From Oceanospirillaceae bacterium (GTDB lineage: Bacteria; Pseudomonadota; Gammaproteobacteria; Pseudomonadales; Oceanobacteraceae): a stretch of 64,000 nucleotides of DNA. Positions 38,019-48,247 of this stretch are shown here, piece by piece. Each line of letters opens with the position of its first letter. Within the stretch, counting starts at the first letter, position 1. The position numbers and the translations under genes are program-made. The notes under the pieces are model-generated. The model was not told the origin of the DNA, ran no database searches, and saw only the letters and a list, made by a program, of their open reading frames with translations. The stretch is taken from NCBI GenBank assembly GCA_002724925.1, contig PBQA01000033.1:215608-279607 (forward strand). The letters run 5' to 3'.

Positions 38019-39575
38019 TCAGCGAAAGCGCTGAACCAGGTCGCGTAGCCCGGTGGAGAGACGACCAATGTCCTGCATCGTCGACGCGGCCTCTGTGGAC
38101 TGGCTGAGAGACCCCTTGGTCAGCTCAGACACATTACCGACCTGCTCTGTCATTTCATTAGTCAGTACCGCCTGGCGCTTCGCCGACTCGGCCATCGCAT
38201 CTGACACGCTGGCGATATCATCAACGGCGGACGAGATACTTTTCAGCATCACTTCCATCTCATTCACTTTGCTAAGGCCACCAGCCGCGGACTCCGATCC
38301 ACCGGCAGCCATTTCAACGGCTGCTGAGACACTGACCGACAAATCATTGATCACCCGGTGAATATCACTCGTTGTATCCTGAGTCTTCTGAGCGAGAGTC
38401 CGAACCTCATCAGCAACCACCGCAAACCCACGGCCCTGCTCACCTGCTCGCGCCGACTCAATCGCAGCATTCAATGCAAGCAGGTTTGTCTGCTCAGCGA
38501 TGTCCTCGATGACGCCCGCTGCGGCTGAAATCCGCGATGTCTCGGTTTCGATGGTTCTGACGGTTTCAGTCACTTTTTCAGTGATTTCATTCAGCGCCTC
38601 AATGGCCTTGTGTGTGCTGGATGCCAGATCTGTTCCTGACTTGACCAGAGTCTGAACCTGAACCGAGTTAACCGCTGTTTCATGAATGTTCTTCGTCGTC
38701 GCCTCGATGACGTTGCTCACTTCACGCATGGCATATGTAATGCGCTGGCTTTCGCCCTGCTGCTTCTCAATCTGACCGTGCGCACTCATCGACTTACTCA
38801 ACCCCTCGCCGGTTTTCACTGACATCGTTTGAGCAGCATCTTCAATGCGAGTCAAAATGGTGTCCAGGCGTGCATTCTGACTGGTAAGCGCCATAGCCGC
38901 CTGGCCCGCTGCATCATCACGGTTATGATAAACACGAGCAGCGAGCGGATCATTGAAAAAGCCTGAAGATTGCACCGACAGATCCCGTAGACGACGCTTC
39001 AGCCGTGCCATTGAGAACAGCAGGACGCCGATAACTCCGAGCGAACCGCCTTCGAGCGCACCGTTATACCCATTGAGCTGATAGCCCACTGCAATCATCA
39101 ACAGCACCGCTGTTGGTAACAACGCTTGTTGTTTCAACTTCTTCAGCTTCCGCTTTCTGTGCCATGAACCATCAACCAGGCCACGATAAACGGCTTCCGC
39201 GCGTACAACCTGATCACGTGAAGGAGCAGTGCGTACGGACTCGTAGCCAACAGCAACACCATCTGCGATGACCGGTGTGACATACGCACTGACCCAATAG
39301 TAATCACCGTTTTTACAACGATTTTTCACCAGCCCCATCCAGGGCTTACCTGCCTTGAGCTCCTTCCACATGGACTCAAAAGCGTCAACGGGCATATCAG
39401 GATGGCGTACAAGGTTATGTGGCTGTCCTATCAGTTCTTCACGGCTATACCCACTGACCTCCACAAACGCGTCGTTGCAATGCACGATTTTGCCTTTCAG
39501 GTCGGTTGAAGAGATCAGTTTCTGCTCTTCGGGAAATGTCCGTTCCTTATCTGTGACGGGTAGATTCTTACGCAT
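38019..39575 (-). CDS. PAS-domain methyl-accepting chemotaxis protein (Aer-like)
   Basis: A 518-residue receptor. The N-terminal PAS domain ([21 protein letters not shown], then [17 protein letters not shown]) is Aer-type and often holds FAD for redox sensing. Two adjacent membrane segments are at about 150-195, with no periplasmic domain. The MCP tip has [19 protein letters not shown] and [15 protein letters not shown]. Ends LRDLVQRFR without a CheR pentapeptide. Convergent with gcvR at 21 bases. Confidence 0.9.
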   Translation of the reverse strand: MRKNLPVTDKERTFPEEQKLISSTDLKGKIVHCNDAFVEVSGYSREELIGQPHNLVRHPDMPVDAFESMWKELKAGKPWMGLVKNRCKNGDYYWVSAYVTPVIADGVAVGYESVRTAPSRDQVVRAEAVYRGLVDGSWHRKRKLKKLKQQALLPTAVLLMIAVGYQLNGYNGALEGGSLGVIGVLLFSMARLKRRLRDLSVQSSGFFNDPLAARVYHNRDDAAGQAAMALTSQNARLDTILTRIEDAAQTMSVKTGEGLSKSMSAHGQIEKQQGESQRITYAMREVSNVIEATTKNIHETAVNSVQVQTLVKSGTDLASSTHKAIEALNEITEKVTETVRTIETETSRISAAAGVIEDIAEQTNLLALNAAIESARAGEQGRGFAVVADEVRTLAQKTQDTTSDIHRVINDLSVSVSAAVEMAAGGSESAAGGLSKVNEMEVMLKSISSAVDDIASVSDAMAESAKRQAVLTNEMTEQVGNVSELTKGSLSQSTEAASTMQDIGRLSTGLRDLVQRFR

Positions 39576-39725
39576 CGTGATTATCCAGGTTGCCTGTCAA
39601 CCAAAGATTAGCAGCGATTCTGATTTGTGAAAGTTGCGCCCGGGAATTGGCATAATCTCATCTGTCAGGATGAGCCATGCTGTGAAATACTCGCGCCCTG
39701 TCCGTCTATATAAGAAGTGCCTTAC

Positions 39726-40622
39726 GTGTCACAGACCTCCACCAGCCCCGTCGTATTCAAAGCTGACATGATGTTGTTACTTGTGACCGTTCTCGCGGCG
39801 ATCAGCTGGATGTTCTCGAAAGAGGCCCTGGACGGTTTCCCTCCCCTGTTGTTTATCGGCACTCGCTTCCTGTTTGCGGGTTTGCTATTGGCTATCCCCG
39901 GATATTCAGGGCTAAGGAAGTTAACGAAACACCAATGGAAAGCCTCATCGGGCGTCGGCATTCTGTTTGGCATCGCGATGAGCACCTGGATTATGGGGCT
40001 TTTCTATGCCACGCACCTCGGTGAAGGGTCATTTATCACCAGTCTGGCGGTTGTATTGGTTCCACTGATCAGTTGGCTGTTTTTCGGTGACGCGATGTCC
40101 CGGGCAAGCTGGATTGCCCTGCCTCTGGCCTTTGCCGGTATGGGGCTGCTGTCTCTACAACACGGATTCAGACCAGAATTGAGCCAGCTGCTGTTCTTTA
40201 CCGCTGCACTATTGTTGTCGATGACGTTTATTCTCAATGGCAGGGCAGCAGCGCACGTCCCCGCACTGGCGCTCAGTGCGATTCAGTTATCCATCGTAGG
40301 AATCGTCGCCATCGCTCTGTCAGCAGGCACTGAAGACTGGCCGAAGACCTGGACCAGAGACATGTGGTGGTGGTTGCTTCTTAGTGTCACTGTCGGTACG
40401 GCTGCACGCTTTTTCATACAGACATATGCTCAAGGAATGACCACCCCCTCTCATGCGGCAGTCATTATGATTGTTGAACCGGTCTGGACAGCCACATTTG
40501 CCGCACTATGGTTTGGTGAAACCATGTCTCTCAGCCAGCTCTTCGGCTGCTCGCTGATCTTCCTTTCCCTCGTGGTAAATCGCTGGAGCGCCGTACGGAT
40601 GTGGCTGGCCCGTAAAACCTAG
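39726..40622 (+). CDS. EamA/DMT-family transporter
   Basis: About 298 residues with ten hydrophobic segments and two EamA repeats (first ending near FGDAMSRASWIALPLAFAG; second with HAAVIMIVEPVWTATFAALWFGE). Members export amino acids, metabolites or drugs. The start is a GTG; 39726 has a weak AAGAAG upstream, 39717 is the alternative. Stand-alone, with minus-strand genes on both sides. Confidence 0.85.
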   Translation: MSQTSTSPVVFKADMMLLLVTVLAAISWMFSKEALDGFPPLLFIGTRFLFAGLLLAIPGYSGLRKLTKHQWKASSGVGILFGIAMSTWIMGLFYATHLGEGSFITSLAVVLVPLISWLFFGDAMSRASWIALPLAFAGMGLLSLQHGFRPELSQLLFFTAALLLSMTFILNGRAAAHVPALALSAIQLSIVGIVAIALSAGTEDWPKTWTRDMWWWLLLSVTVGTAARFFIQTYAQGMTTPSHAAVIMIVEPVWTATFAALWFGETMSLSQLFGCSLIFLSLVVNRWSAVRMWLARKT

Positions 40623-40634
40623 CGCTACTAACCT

Positions 40635-41630
40635 CTAAGCTGGGCTTGGCGCCAGAGTCTCAGCCTCATTCGTATCTAGGGAGCGTCGGTCTCCGGCAAC
40701 AAACAGTACAGCGATCACTCCAAAAATTGGCAAATGCCCCATCACCTCCTCAAGCCCGGAAATAATGCCGGTTGATATAAAGAAGAAACTCACCACCAGA
40801 AGAACGTACCGGGTTGCCAGACCGAGCATCAACATAACGCCGAACGCGGCTTCGAACACTCCGGCAGCGAGCGCAAAGTGCAGATGAGTAAAGTCTGCCC
40901 AACCAAGAAACTGTGGGAAGTTGTAGTACGGATGCTCGGTCAGAAAAAAGTAGGTTGCCGCTGGCTCATACAGCTTGTTATGAATCGCCAGTGTGATCAG
41001 TTGAAGACCTAACCCCAGCCTTAAAATGGTTGGCGCCAGATCTGCCAACCGAGTCAACTCATATCGCGCAAAGCAGGTGCGATCGAGCGCGTTGATGCGC
41101 GTCGAAACAAGGATATACGCGAGCCCCAGTGCTGCGACCTCAAAAAAGTAATCGATGCCACTCTCAAACGAGAAGACAACCACGCCACAGAGCGCAATCA
41201 CCAACAAGACCACCCCGGTCAATAACAAAGACACAACTGAGAGAATAAGCACCAGAGCCTGAAGCACCACGCCAATCATCATGACATCGGGCATCACAAA
41301 AAAGTGCGGTCCAAGAAATTCACCTTCGAGCAGGTTATGAATGAAAACAAGATTCACCAGAAGAAATAGCAAGTACCACTCAAGGTGATGCTTACTGTTC
41401 CACGGAGAGAAAGTTATCCTGCTTAATGCGTCTGACTGAGCCGCTATTCGGGCCACGACCAATACCGAGGCCATAAACATTAAAGCTCCGCTCACTAAAA
41501 GCACCGCCAACCAATCAGAGGGCAAGCTCATTGCCGGCAGGTTTGTTCCTACGGGCACAAACCAGCGCACATGAGCCAAAGCAGGTAATGGAGCAAGGCA
41601 CAACAGCAATGCTAAATAATGTTTATTCAT
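40635..41630 (-). CDS. DoxX-like membrane protein
   Basis: A 331-residue protein with a cleavable-looking signal (LALLLCLAPLPALAHVRW) and about eight further hydrophobic segments. The C-terminal half has a DoxX-like pattern (LRLGLGLQLITLAIHNKL, then FALAAGVFEAAFGVMLMLGL). A conserved His-Val-Arg-Trp follows the signal. It lies 27 bases after the di-heme peroxidase gene on the same strand, so probably in an operon with it. Function unknown; DoxX relatives support quinone-linked oxidoreductases. Confidence 0.75.
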   Translation of the reverse strand: MNKHYLALLLCLAPLPALAHVRWFVPVGTNLPAMSLPSDWLAVLLVSGALMFMASVLVVARIAAQSDALSRITFSPWNSKHHLEWYLLFLLVNLVFIHNLLEGEFLGPHFFVMPDVMMIGVVLQALVLILSVVSLLLTGVVLLVIALCGVVVFSFESGIDYFFEVAALGLAYILVSTRINALDRTCFARYELTRLADLAPTILRLGLGLQLITLAIHNKLYEPAATYFFLTEHPYYNFPQFLGWADFTHLHFALAAGVFEAAFGVMLMLGLATRYVLLVVSFFFISTGIISGLEEVMGHLPIFGVIAVLFVAGDRRSLDTNEAETLAPSPA

Positions 41631-41657
41631 AAGAAGTATCTCAGGATAAGTAAAAAA

Positions 41658-42998
41658 TCAGTGCTGGCTTGATATCACGACTACCTGCGGAGCTTCTGGC
41701 CGCTGAAATCCAGCCTGAGTCGCTCGAAGAACCTCACTGTTCGAAAATTGCTGACGGCCATTGTCGGGAGGTTTAAGCCACTTCAGATCAACGTTGATAC
41801 CGCCGTCCAACGTCATCAAGAACGCTTCCAGCTGCTCAAGTTCATGCGGGAACATATCCAAAGGAACAATATCCAGATGATCACCAGCACGTTGCAATGG
41901 GTGGTTGTAGTATCTGAGTACATCAGCCAGGCGAGGGAATATACCGGAGTGCATGTAAGGTGCAGTGAAACTGAGATTACGGAGGGTTGGTACTTTAAAA
42001 GCGGCGGTTAACTCAGGATCATTCTGCTTGATGTAAATCAGATCGCCGCAGCTCTCCTCTTCTGAATCACTGAACTCACCAAGGCAATTAAACGCATTGC
42101 GAAGAACCTCCTCAGCACCGGCCAAACGGCCACGATCGCTCCCTGAAAAATCAGGGACATTAATCGACTTAAACTCATTATTGGTGAACAGCGGGCCGTT
42201 ATGGCACGAAATACACTGCCCTTTCTCGTCACTGATAAAGAGCTTTAAGCCTGCTATCTCAGTCCTGGTCAGACGCTCAACTGGAGCAGCGGAATCCAGA
42301 CTGCCCACCAAACCGGCGACGTAGCGATCAAACCTGCCAGGGGCTGGCTCCAGCCTGGCAATGTAGGCACCGATTGCTTTACCAACGTTAGTAAAAGCAC
42401 GATCAATGGCAGCACTGTCATCGCTTGCCGGAAGCATTCCAAACAGCGCCTCATAATCAGTACGGTATTTTTTTTTGATGAGCTGAATGACTTCCGATCT
42501 CGACATTCCATGGTCTAACGGGCTCTCCAGTGCTTCAAGTGCTTGTGACCATAAACTATCACTGCGTCCATCCCAAAATTGCCATGGCGAATGGGCGGCT
42601 CCAACGAGCGTGGGGGTATTCCGAGGTGCCGGTTGTAAGTGTGTTGCCGGATGCACTAAACCATCCGTAAAGGCTTTATCGGGATGATGACAACTGGCAC
42701 ATGCCGTCGCACCACTACGGCTCAAGTCAGTATCAAAAAATAGTCGGTGCCCAAACGCCGCAGCGGCCGGTGAGCTGGCGAACTTGTTTGTTTGTTGCTC
42801 AAAAGAGTGAGGCTTGTTGCCAGTCGAAAGCGCCAGTGACCGAAGTAGAGCAAGTTCCTCATGACTCCAGATTGTTTCGCCTGCAACGTCAGAGTCGCCA
42901 GATGATGAATATTCTTTTATACCTACCAACAGTATCAGCAAGAACAAAAGAACTGTGGTAAATAGCCACAGTATTGATTTGTGTTGATCGCTCTGCAT
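41658..42998 (-). CDS. di-heme cytochrome c peroxidase / MauG-family protein
   Basis: A 446-residue periplasmic protein held by an N-terminal helix (LWLFTTVLLFLLILLVGI). Two c-type heme sites: CASCH at 100-104 and CISCH near residue 250, each in the MauG/CcpA context (FFDTDLSRSGATACASCHHP; GQCISCHNGPLFTN). LRNLSFTAPYMHSG carries the usual distal Met/His region. AGGAA lies 5 bases before the ATG. Middle gene of a three-gene set with a YtkA-like and a DoxX-like protein; substrate unknown. Confidence 0.88.
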   Translation of the reverse strand: MQSDQHKSILWLFTTVLLFLLILLVGIKEYSSSGDSDVAGETIWSHEELALLRSLALSTGNKPHSFEQQTNKFASSPAAAAFGHRLFFDTDLSRSGATACASCHHPDKAFTDGLVHPATHLQPAPRNTPTLVGAAHSPWQFWDGRSDSLWSQALEALESPLDHGMSRSEVIQLIKKKYRTDYEALFGMLPASDDSAAIDRAFTNVGKAIGAYIARLEPAPGRFDRYVAGLVGSLDSAAPVERLTRTEIAGLKLFISDEKGQCISCHNGPLFTNNEFKSINVPDFSGSDRGRLAGAEEVLRNAFNCLGEFSDSEEESCGDLIYIKQNDPELTAAFKVPTLRNLSFTAPYMHSGIFPRLADVLRYYNHPLQRAGDHLDIVPLDMFPHELEQLEAFLMTLDGGINVDLKWLKPPDNGRQQFSNSEVLRATQAGFQRPEAPQVVVISSQH

Positions 42999-43022
42999 GA
43001 AATTTCCTTTTCAATGCTCAGC

Positions 43023-43481
43023 TTATAGCTCACGAAATTCGGCAGATATAAAGCTTGGTGCCTGACCGTATCGCAAGTCTGTTTCAAATTGCAGTATGAC
43101 CCCGGTGTCTTTCGTCTCTATCCCGAGAACTAAGCGCCACACTCCTGGCATAGAAAATCGAATGCCCCTTATTTCCGCACCAGACTCAGCAACAACGACC
43201 TTTGGTGTCGTCGGCAGGCCATGCCGGTGAGCTGGCATTCCGCCATCAAAGGTCAGGGATTCTATGACGATTGGCGTACCATCCAACCGCATCAGACTAA
43301 CGTTCCAATGCTGAAGCTGGTTGATCGCCATAAAATGCTCAACGGCTCGAATCTCCACCTGGAGATCGAGTCGGTCAGAGTAAAAACGTTCTGAGACCGG
43401 CAGCTGTGATTGTGTCACGCCCTCTGCGTTCACACGTGAAAACACGATAAACAACAGAATCAGTGCCTTTAACACGTTCAT
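43023..43481 (-). CDS. exported YtkA/FixH-like domain protein
   Basis: A 152-residue protein with an N-terminal signal (LKALILLFIVFSRVNAEG). The mature domain has VSLMRLDGTPIV and FDGGMPAHRHGLPTTPKV, a pattern of the YtkA/FixH group whose His and Met residues can bind copper. The ATG at 43481 was chosen over 43568 because AAGGA lies 10 bases upstream and the signal peptide starts there. First gene of the set with the di-heme peroxidase (24 bases) and DoxX-like protein. Confidence 0.7.
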   Translation of the reverse strand: MNVLKALILLFIVFSRVNAEGVTQSQLPVSERFYSDRLDLQVEIRAVEHFMAINQLQHWNVSLMRLDGTPIVIESLTFDGGMPAHRHGLPTTPKVVVAESGAEIRGIRFSMPGVWRLVLGIETKDTGVILQFETDLRYGQAPSFISAEFREL

Positions 43482-43618
43482 ATTGCCACTATCCTTGTCA
43501 GGCAGATTACTAGAGCTAAGGTGGTTGTGCGGCCGCAGACTATCAAAATCGCAAACCATAGAAAGCACCCGTGGATGCTATGGCGCAATATATCTATTCG
43601 AAAGACGGCAATCTGAGC

Positions 43619-44065
43619 CTAAGACTCAGGTAATGGATGAATGGGGGGTATCAGATAGGAGTTCAGCAATAGCTTACCGTGCGCAACGCCCCGCAGGCTG
43701 ATCATCTGATCGCCAATCAACCGCAGACGATCGGCCGGCCCCTGGACCAGCAATACAGCCAGTGTGTGGGTGTCCGTCAGGTTGACGCTAAGGTTGCTGA
43801 TGACTTCGTCGATATAGCGATATTGCAGATCGTATAACTTTTTATGCAGACCCGGCGTTGAGTGGTTGTAGACCAGATTCAACGTCCCTGTCATCACCTC
43901 ATCCCCCGACTGCGAGCGGTGCTCGTTGATATCGCGGTTGATCATGTCGCAGATGGCCTGCGAGCGACTGTCGAAGCCGCGCCGTGCCACCATTTCATCC
44001 AGCCCCCCAAGCAACGACTCGGGCAGCGAGATACTGATACGACTGAGGGGTTCCTTATTACTCAT
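43619..44065 (-). CDS. NikR-fold regulator lacking nickel ligands
   Basis: A 148-residue protein: ribbon-helix-helix DNA-binding domain (RISISLPESLLGGLDEMVARRG; FDSRSQAICDMI) plus a NikR-type ACT-like C-terminal domain (GTLNLVYNHSTPGLHKKL; SLRGVAHGKLLL). Aligned to E. coli NikR, the four nickel ligands His76, His87, His89, Cys95 are replaced by Tyr82, Ser93, Asn95 and Thr101. It therefore cannot bind nickel in the known way and may sense another ligand. Last gene of the transporter/creatininase/GlnT operon, 16 bases after glnT. Confidence 0.88.
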   Translation of the reverse strand: MSNKEPLSRISISLPESLLGGLDEMVARRGFDSRSQAICDMINRDINEHRSQSGDEVMTGTLNLVYNHSTPGLHKKLYDLQYRYIDEVISNLSVNLTDTHTLAVLLVQGPADRLRLIGDQMISLRGVAHGKLLLNSYLIPPIHPLPES

Positions 44066-44081
44066 CCGGTACCTTTATCCA

Positions 44082-45452
44082 TTAAAACAGGTGACTGTAG
44101 CGTTCGATTTCCCACTCGCTCACCGAGCGGTGGTATTCATTCCATTCTTCGCGTTTGTAGCGAATAAACTCCGCACGTAACTCTTTACCCAGCACTTCTT
44201 CAACAAACGGGTCACTCTCAAATGCCGTGATGGCTTCATCCAGTGTGCGTGGTAAAAAGCCAATACCACGGGCTTCACGTTCTTCTTCGGTCAGCTCGTA
44301 GAGGTTGGTTTCCTGTGGTTTGCCCGGATCAAGCTTTTCGCGGATACCCTCAAGACCCGCCGCCAGTACCAGCGCACAGGCCAGGTAAGGATTGGTCGCA
44401 CCATCGGCATTGCGCGATTCACAACGGCCACCGCCCATGGGTACACGAACCGAGTTAGTACGGTTATTTGAACCGAACGAATTAAACACCGGTGCCCAGG
44501 TGAAATACGGCATATCGCCCTGACGCACCAGTCGCTTGTAGGAATTCACCGTCGGTGCGAAAACCGCACACAAGGCCGGGCCGTGCTTCAGTACACCCGC
44601 TATAAAATGATAACCCAAGTCAGTTAAGCCGAGCCCGTGAGGATCGTCCGCCGGTTTGCACTGGAACAGGTTCTCTTTGGTGTCGAGATCGTAGAGCGAC
44701 ATATTGAAGTGCGCGCCGTTCCCGGTTTTGCTCGAAAATGGTTTGGGCATAAAGGTCGCCAGAAGGCCTTCCTGTTTGGCGTATTCCTTGGCCATCATTT
44801 TCAGAAAGGTAAAGCGGTCACACGAGGTTACGGCATCGGCGTAATTAAAATCGAATTCGAACTGACCGTTGGCGTCTTCGTGGTCGAAGGAATATAAGCC
44901 CCAACCCAGATCATTGATGGAGGTCGCCATACGATCCAGCCAGCTGAAATTACTGAGGAAAGACTGTGTGTCATAACACGGCTTTTTCAGCTTGTCGTCC
45001 GGGTCCTGCGGCGCAAGAGAGCCATCTTCGTTTTTCTTGAGCAGAAATACTTCGGCCTCAATACCGAGGTTCATACCAAAGCCCATTTCTTTGGCCTGTT
45101 CGAGTACCGATTTTAAAAGCACTCGCGTATTAAGCATGTAAGGCTCGCCGTACAGGGTGTTGTCCGCTGGCATCCAGGCGACTTCGGGTTGCCACGGCAG
45201 TTGAATAATATGATCGAGATCCGGGACGGAGGCGATTTCGTCATCGTTGGGGGCCTGCCCTAAGCCATCCAGCGCATAACCGGTATAGAGTTCTGAACCG
45301 TGTGCCATATGATGCAAATGGCTGATGGGTACTACCTTGCCTTTTGGAATACCATGAATATCTACATAGGTACCCATGCAGTACTTAACGCCTTTCTCTT
45401 TCAAATCTTCCTGAATTTTATGAATTTCACTGTCAGATTTAATGTCGATCAT
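44082..45452 (-). CDS. glnT: type III glutamine-synthetase-like enzyme (GlnT)
   Basis: A 456-residue glutamine-synthetase-fold ligase. It has the GlnT-type opening ([34 protein letters not shown]), metal site [41 protein letters not shown], and the [12 protein letters not shown] region. The family joins ammonia or an amine to glutamate using ATP. It could capture ammonia released from guanidine or ligate an amine, which cannot be told here. Between a creatininase-family gene (26 bases) and the NikR-like gene (16 bases). Confidence 0.88.
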   Translation of the reverse strand: MIDIKSDSEIHKIQEDLKEKGVKYCMGTYVDIHGIPKGKVVPISHLHHMAHGSELYTGYALDGLGQAPNDDEIASVPDLDHIIQLPWQPEVAWMPADNTLYGEPYMLNTRVLLKSVLEQAKEMGFGMNLGIEAEVFLLKKNEDGSLAPQDPDDKLKKPCYDTQSFLSNFSWLDRMATSINDLGWGLYSFDHEDANGQFEFDFNYADAVTSCDRFTFLKMMAKEYAKQEGLLATFMPKPFSSKTGNGAHFNMSLYDLDTKENLFQCKPADDPHGLGLTDLGYHFIAGVLKHGPALCAVFAPTVNSYKRLVRQGDMPYFTWAPVFNSFGSNNRTNSVRVPMGGGRCESRNADGATNPYLACALVLAAGLEGIREKLDPGKPQETNLYELTEEEREARGIGFLPRTLDEAITAFESDPFVEEVLGKELRAEFIRYKREEWNEYHRSVSEWEIERYSHLF

Positions 45453-45478
45453 TGTTTCATTCCCATAAAGAATGTTTT

Positions 45479-46243
45479 CTAAAGTACAGACTCGAAGTAA
45501 CTGTGATTAAGAGGTGCCTCTTCCTGTGTGGCGTGGTGCAGGAGCGAAGAAAAGTCTTCACACATCCATTGGTACAATTGAGCGCCTTTTTCGGCACTGG
45601 CAATTGACGGGGTACCGGTCACACCATTTTTACTGGTGCGGTTGACCGGGTGGCTGAAGACGCAGCCGCCGGTGCGGTCTTCATCGTCGGCCTCGGCGAG
45701 TTTTTCCTCACGGACGATTTCCGGAAATAAATGCATCATTAACGAGGTTTCAGCATCGTTGGCGTGCCAGTCACCGGCATCGGCAAAGTGGGCGTCTTTT
45801 ACGCGTGCAGAAATCTGTGCGGTATTGACCAGCGCCACCATAAAGCCATCATGACGCGCACGCAGAATCTCCAGTGCACAGCGCAATGGTGCTTCGTTGG
45901 TGACGTGGCCATTTACCAGCAAAAGGCGCCGGACACCCGAGTTTTTCACCCAGTCACCGATGTCTGAAATTACATCGATTAAGGTCTTAGGATTGAGCGC
46001 AATCGTTCCGGGCCAGCGATGAGAATGCCCAACAGAGCAGCCATAAGGTAAGGTCGGTAAAAGAAATATCTCGCTCTCAGCCGCAACATCACTGCACAGA
46101 CGATGCGCGATAGCGGTATCCATGCCACAGCCCATGTGTGGACCATGTTGTTCGGTCGCACCTATCGGGAGAATGGCCGTTTCAATGCCAGAACGCACCG
46201 CATCCGCGACTTCTTCCCAGGTCATGTGACTGAGCTGAAACAT
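45479..46243 (-). CDS. creatininase-family amidohydrolase
   Basis: A 254-residue metal-dependent amidohydrolase. Metal ligands visible: Glu31 and His33 in [10 protein letters not shown], Asp42, His in [11 protein letters not shown] and Glu in the [13 protein letters not shown] motif. Members cleave cyclic or formyl amides such as creatinine or formamidopyrimidines. The start overlaps the ATPase stop by one base. In a nitrogen-handling operon, so a guanidine- or amide-derived substrate is plausible; unproven. Confidence 0.87.
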   Translation of the reverse strand: MFQLSHMTWEEVADAVRSGIETAILPIGATEQHGPHMGCGMDTAIAHRLCSDVAAESEIFLLPTLPYGCSVGHSHRWPGTIALNPKTLIDVISDIGDWVKNSGVRRLLLVNGHVTNEAPLRCALEILRARHDGFMVALVNTAQISARVKDAHFADAGDWHANDAETSLMMHLFPEIVREEKLAEADDEDRTGGCVFSHPVNRTSKNGVTGTPSIASAEKGAQLYQWMCEDFSSLLHHATQEEAPLNHSYFESVL

Positions 46244-47142
46244 CAGAACACACTCCCGACGTCATCATTCACATGCACCATACGCACAAGATTAAGATGA
46301 TCGTCATCTTCTTCCTGCTCGGCCGGTGGATGAATTAACTCTTCGATGTGCTGCTTGGTGGCGAGAAATTCCGGGTCCATAAACTGATCGGGTGAACGCG
46401 GCTGCGGAACCGGCACCTCTACGATTTCCTGCACTTCGCCAGGGTTGGCTTTGAGCACTAAAATCCGGTCAGCCAGATACACCGCTTCATCAAGATCATG
46501 GGTGATAAAGAACACAGTGACATCGATGTTCTTCCAGATCTCCAGCAGATAGGCCTGCATTTTTGCCCGAGTCTGAGCATCCAGTGCACCGAATGGCTCA
46601 TCCATCAGCAATACTTTAGGCCGGTTTGCTAATGCCCGGGCAATCGCTACCCGCTGCTTCATCCCGCCCGATAACTGATGCGGATAACTGTTTTCAAATT
46701 TGGTTAAGCCAATCAGGTTAATCCACTCGCGTGCTTCAGACTCTGCGGTGCCTTTGTCGTAGCCACTTTCGAGCAGGCCAAACATAATGTTCTTTTTTAC
46801 CGTCAGCCACGGAAATAAGGTATACCCCTGAAATACCATGCCGCGTTCAGGCCCGGGCTGAGTGACCTCTTCGCCATTAAGAAGTACCTGCCCTGAACTG
46901 GCTTGCTCAAGCCCGGCCAGAATCCGTATCAAGGTCGACTTACCACATCCCGACGGCCCGATCACACAGACAAACTCGCGTTTATGAATCTTTAAATTAA
47001 TGTCTTTTAATGCGGTAACGTCGCCAAACTGTTTATTGAGGCCTTTCACCTCCATGGTTACCGGGCGTTGTTTCAGTCGGTCAAAGCGATCTTTTACTTC
47101 GGGCGACTGATCGAGATAGCTTGGCAGTTCTGAATTTGTCAT
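46243..47142 (-). CDS. ABC transporter ATPase (NitT/TauT family)
   Basis: A 299-residue ATP-binding subunit. Walker [11 protein letters not shown] near residue 63, Q-loop [11 protein letters not shown], signature [15 protein letters not shown], Walker [13 protein letters not shown] and the H-loop [24 protein letters not shown] element precedes the ATG. Overlaps the creatininase-family gene by one base and follows the permease by 15 bases. Confidence 0.93.
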   Translation of the reverse strand: MTNSELPSYLDQSPEVKDRFDRLKQRPVTMEVKGLNKQFGDVTALKDINLKIHKREFVCVIGPSGCGKSTLIRILAGLEQASSGQVLLNGEEVTQPGPERGMVFQGYTLFPWLTVKKNIMFGLLESGYDKGTAESEAREWINLIGLTKFENSYPHQLSGGMKQRVAIARALANRPKVLLMDEPFGALDAQTRAKMQAYLLEIWKNIDVTVFFITHDLDEAVYLADRILVLKANPGEVQEIVEVPVPQPRSPDQFMDPEFLATKQHIEELIHPPAEQEEDDDHLNLVRMVHVNDDVGSVF

Positions 47143-47157
47143 CGTCGTATCCCCCGA

Positions 47158-48120
47158 TTATTTGGATTCTTTCTGCCATGGGAAGAGACGACGCCCCAAC
47201 CATGCCAGCAACAGATCAATGGTCAGACCGAGAATCCCGATCATGATGATGGCGGCAAATACATTGTCGAAATTTTTGTAGCGCGCCTGTTGAGTAATAA
47301 ACCAGGTGATGCCTGAGCTGGTACCAATCAGTTCGGCCACAATCAGATAGGTCCACGCCCAGCCGAGCAGAATACGCACATCGCGATACAGGTCTGGCAG
47401 AATGCCCGGCACTACGACACGGAACAGCATGGATCTATTCTTAGCGCCTAACGTCTGCGCCGCTTCTAACAGGCTCGGATCGAGCTTGCGGGTGGTATTG
47501 GCAACCACCAGCACCTGCTGAAAAAAGGTACCAATAAAAATGATGGCTATTTTCGGTGCCTGATAAATACCGAGAACCGCGACAGCAAGCGCACCGAACG
47601 CCGGCGCTGGCAGATAACGGAAGAATTCAATAAACGGCTCAAAGAGGCGTGAAAAGAAATCGTAAGTGCCCGCTAAAATGCCCAGTGGAATACCGATAAT
47701 AGACGACAGCACAAACCCCCAGAAGATAACCTGAATACTGCTCCAGAGGCTTTCATGCAGCCACATTTCACTACGCCGTTGCGGTTCTGTGGTAAAGGCA
47801 GTAACAAATGCCACCGCAACTTCATGAGGCGCAGGAAGATAGACCGGGTTTGCGGGTTTACCTTCTGGCAGGGCCGTCTCATTGTCGCTGGCTTTGGCGT
47901 ATTCGCGCTCGAATATTTCACGGTCTACCAGCAGTCCTTCACTAAAGTAACTGACTGAACCTGGCTGGGTAATTTCTACCTGCGGATGCCAGAGAAAAGG
48001 GACATAGCTGATCAGCGCCCAAAGCAAAATGGGTAAGGCGAAGCTGGCCAGGGTCACCGCGCGGCGCGGCCCTTGATCAAGCTTTCTGTTAACGGCTATT
48101 AGCTGCATGGATATCCCCAT
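47158..48120 (-). CDS. ABC transporter permease (NitT/TauT family)
   Basis: A 320-residue inner-membrane permease. N-terminal helix LPILLWALISYVPF, then a periplasmic-looking stretch, then the BPD_transp_1 region with EAAQTLGAKNRSMLFRVVVPGILPDLYRDVRI (EAA loop). Start uncertain: 48120 or ATG at 48108, which has GGGGA 5 bases upstream. Pairs with the adjacent ATPase and binding protein; likely substrate a small nitrogen compound such as guanidine, inferred from the locus. Confidence 0.9.
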   Translation of the reverse strand: MGISMQLIAVNRKLDQGPRRAVTLASFALPILLWALISYVPFLWHPQVEITQPGSVSYFSEGLLVDREIFEREYAKASDNETALPEGKPANPVYLPAPHEVAVAFVTAFTTEPQRRSEMWLHESLWSSIQVIFWGFVLSSIIGIPLGILAGTYDFFSRLFEPFIEFFRYLPAPAFGALAVAVLGIYQAPKIAIIFIGTFFQQVLVVANTTRKLDPSLLEAAQTLGAKNRSMLFRVVVPGILPDLYRDVRILLGWAWTYLIVAELIGTSSGITWFITQQARYKNFDNVFAAIIMIGILGLTIDLLLAWLGRRLFPWQKESK

Positions 48121-48196
48121 TTACTTGCCCGATTTACAGCGCCAGAGTGAGCGATCCCCTACCCTGCCAGGCATGTTTAATCGTGATTCAGAAAAT

Positions 48197-48217
48197 GCCG
48201 GCGCAGATCACGCCGGC
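48197..48217. promoter_or_regulatory. intercistronic GC hairpin between binding protein and permease
   Basis: GCCGGCG and CGCCGGC (48197-48203, 48211-48217) form a seven-base-pair stem with a 7-base loop, 31 bases past the binding-protein stop on the minus strand. Such hairpins often protect the upstream mRNA and allow more binding protein than permease to be made. Confidence 0.5.
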
Positions 48218-48247
48218 GTGATTAAGAAGCTGCGATAACCCTGAAGG

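Noticed and set aside
43619..44065. True nickel regulator NikR
   Set aside because: All four metal ligands differ and no urease, hydrogenase or nickel transporter is nearby.
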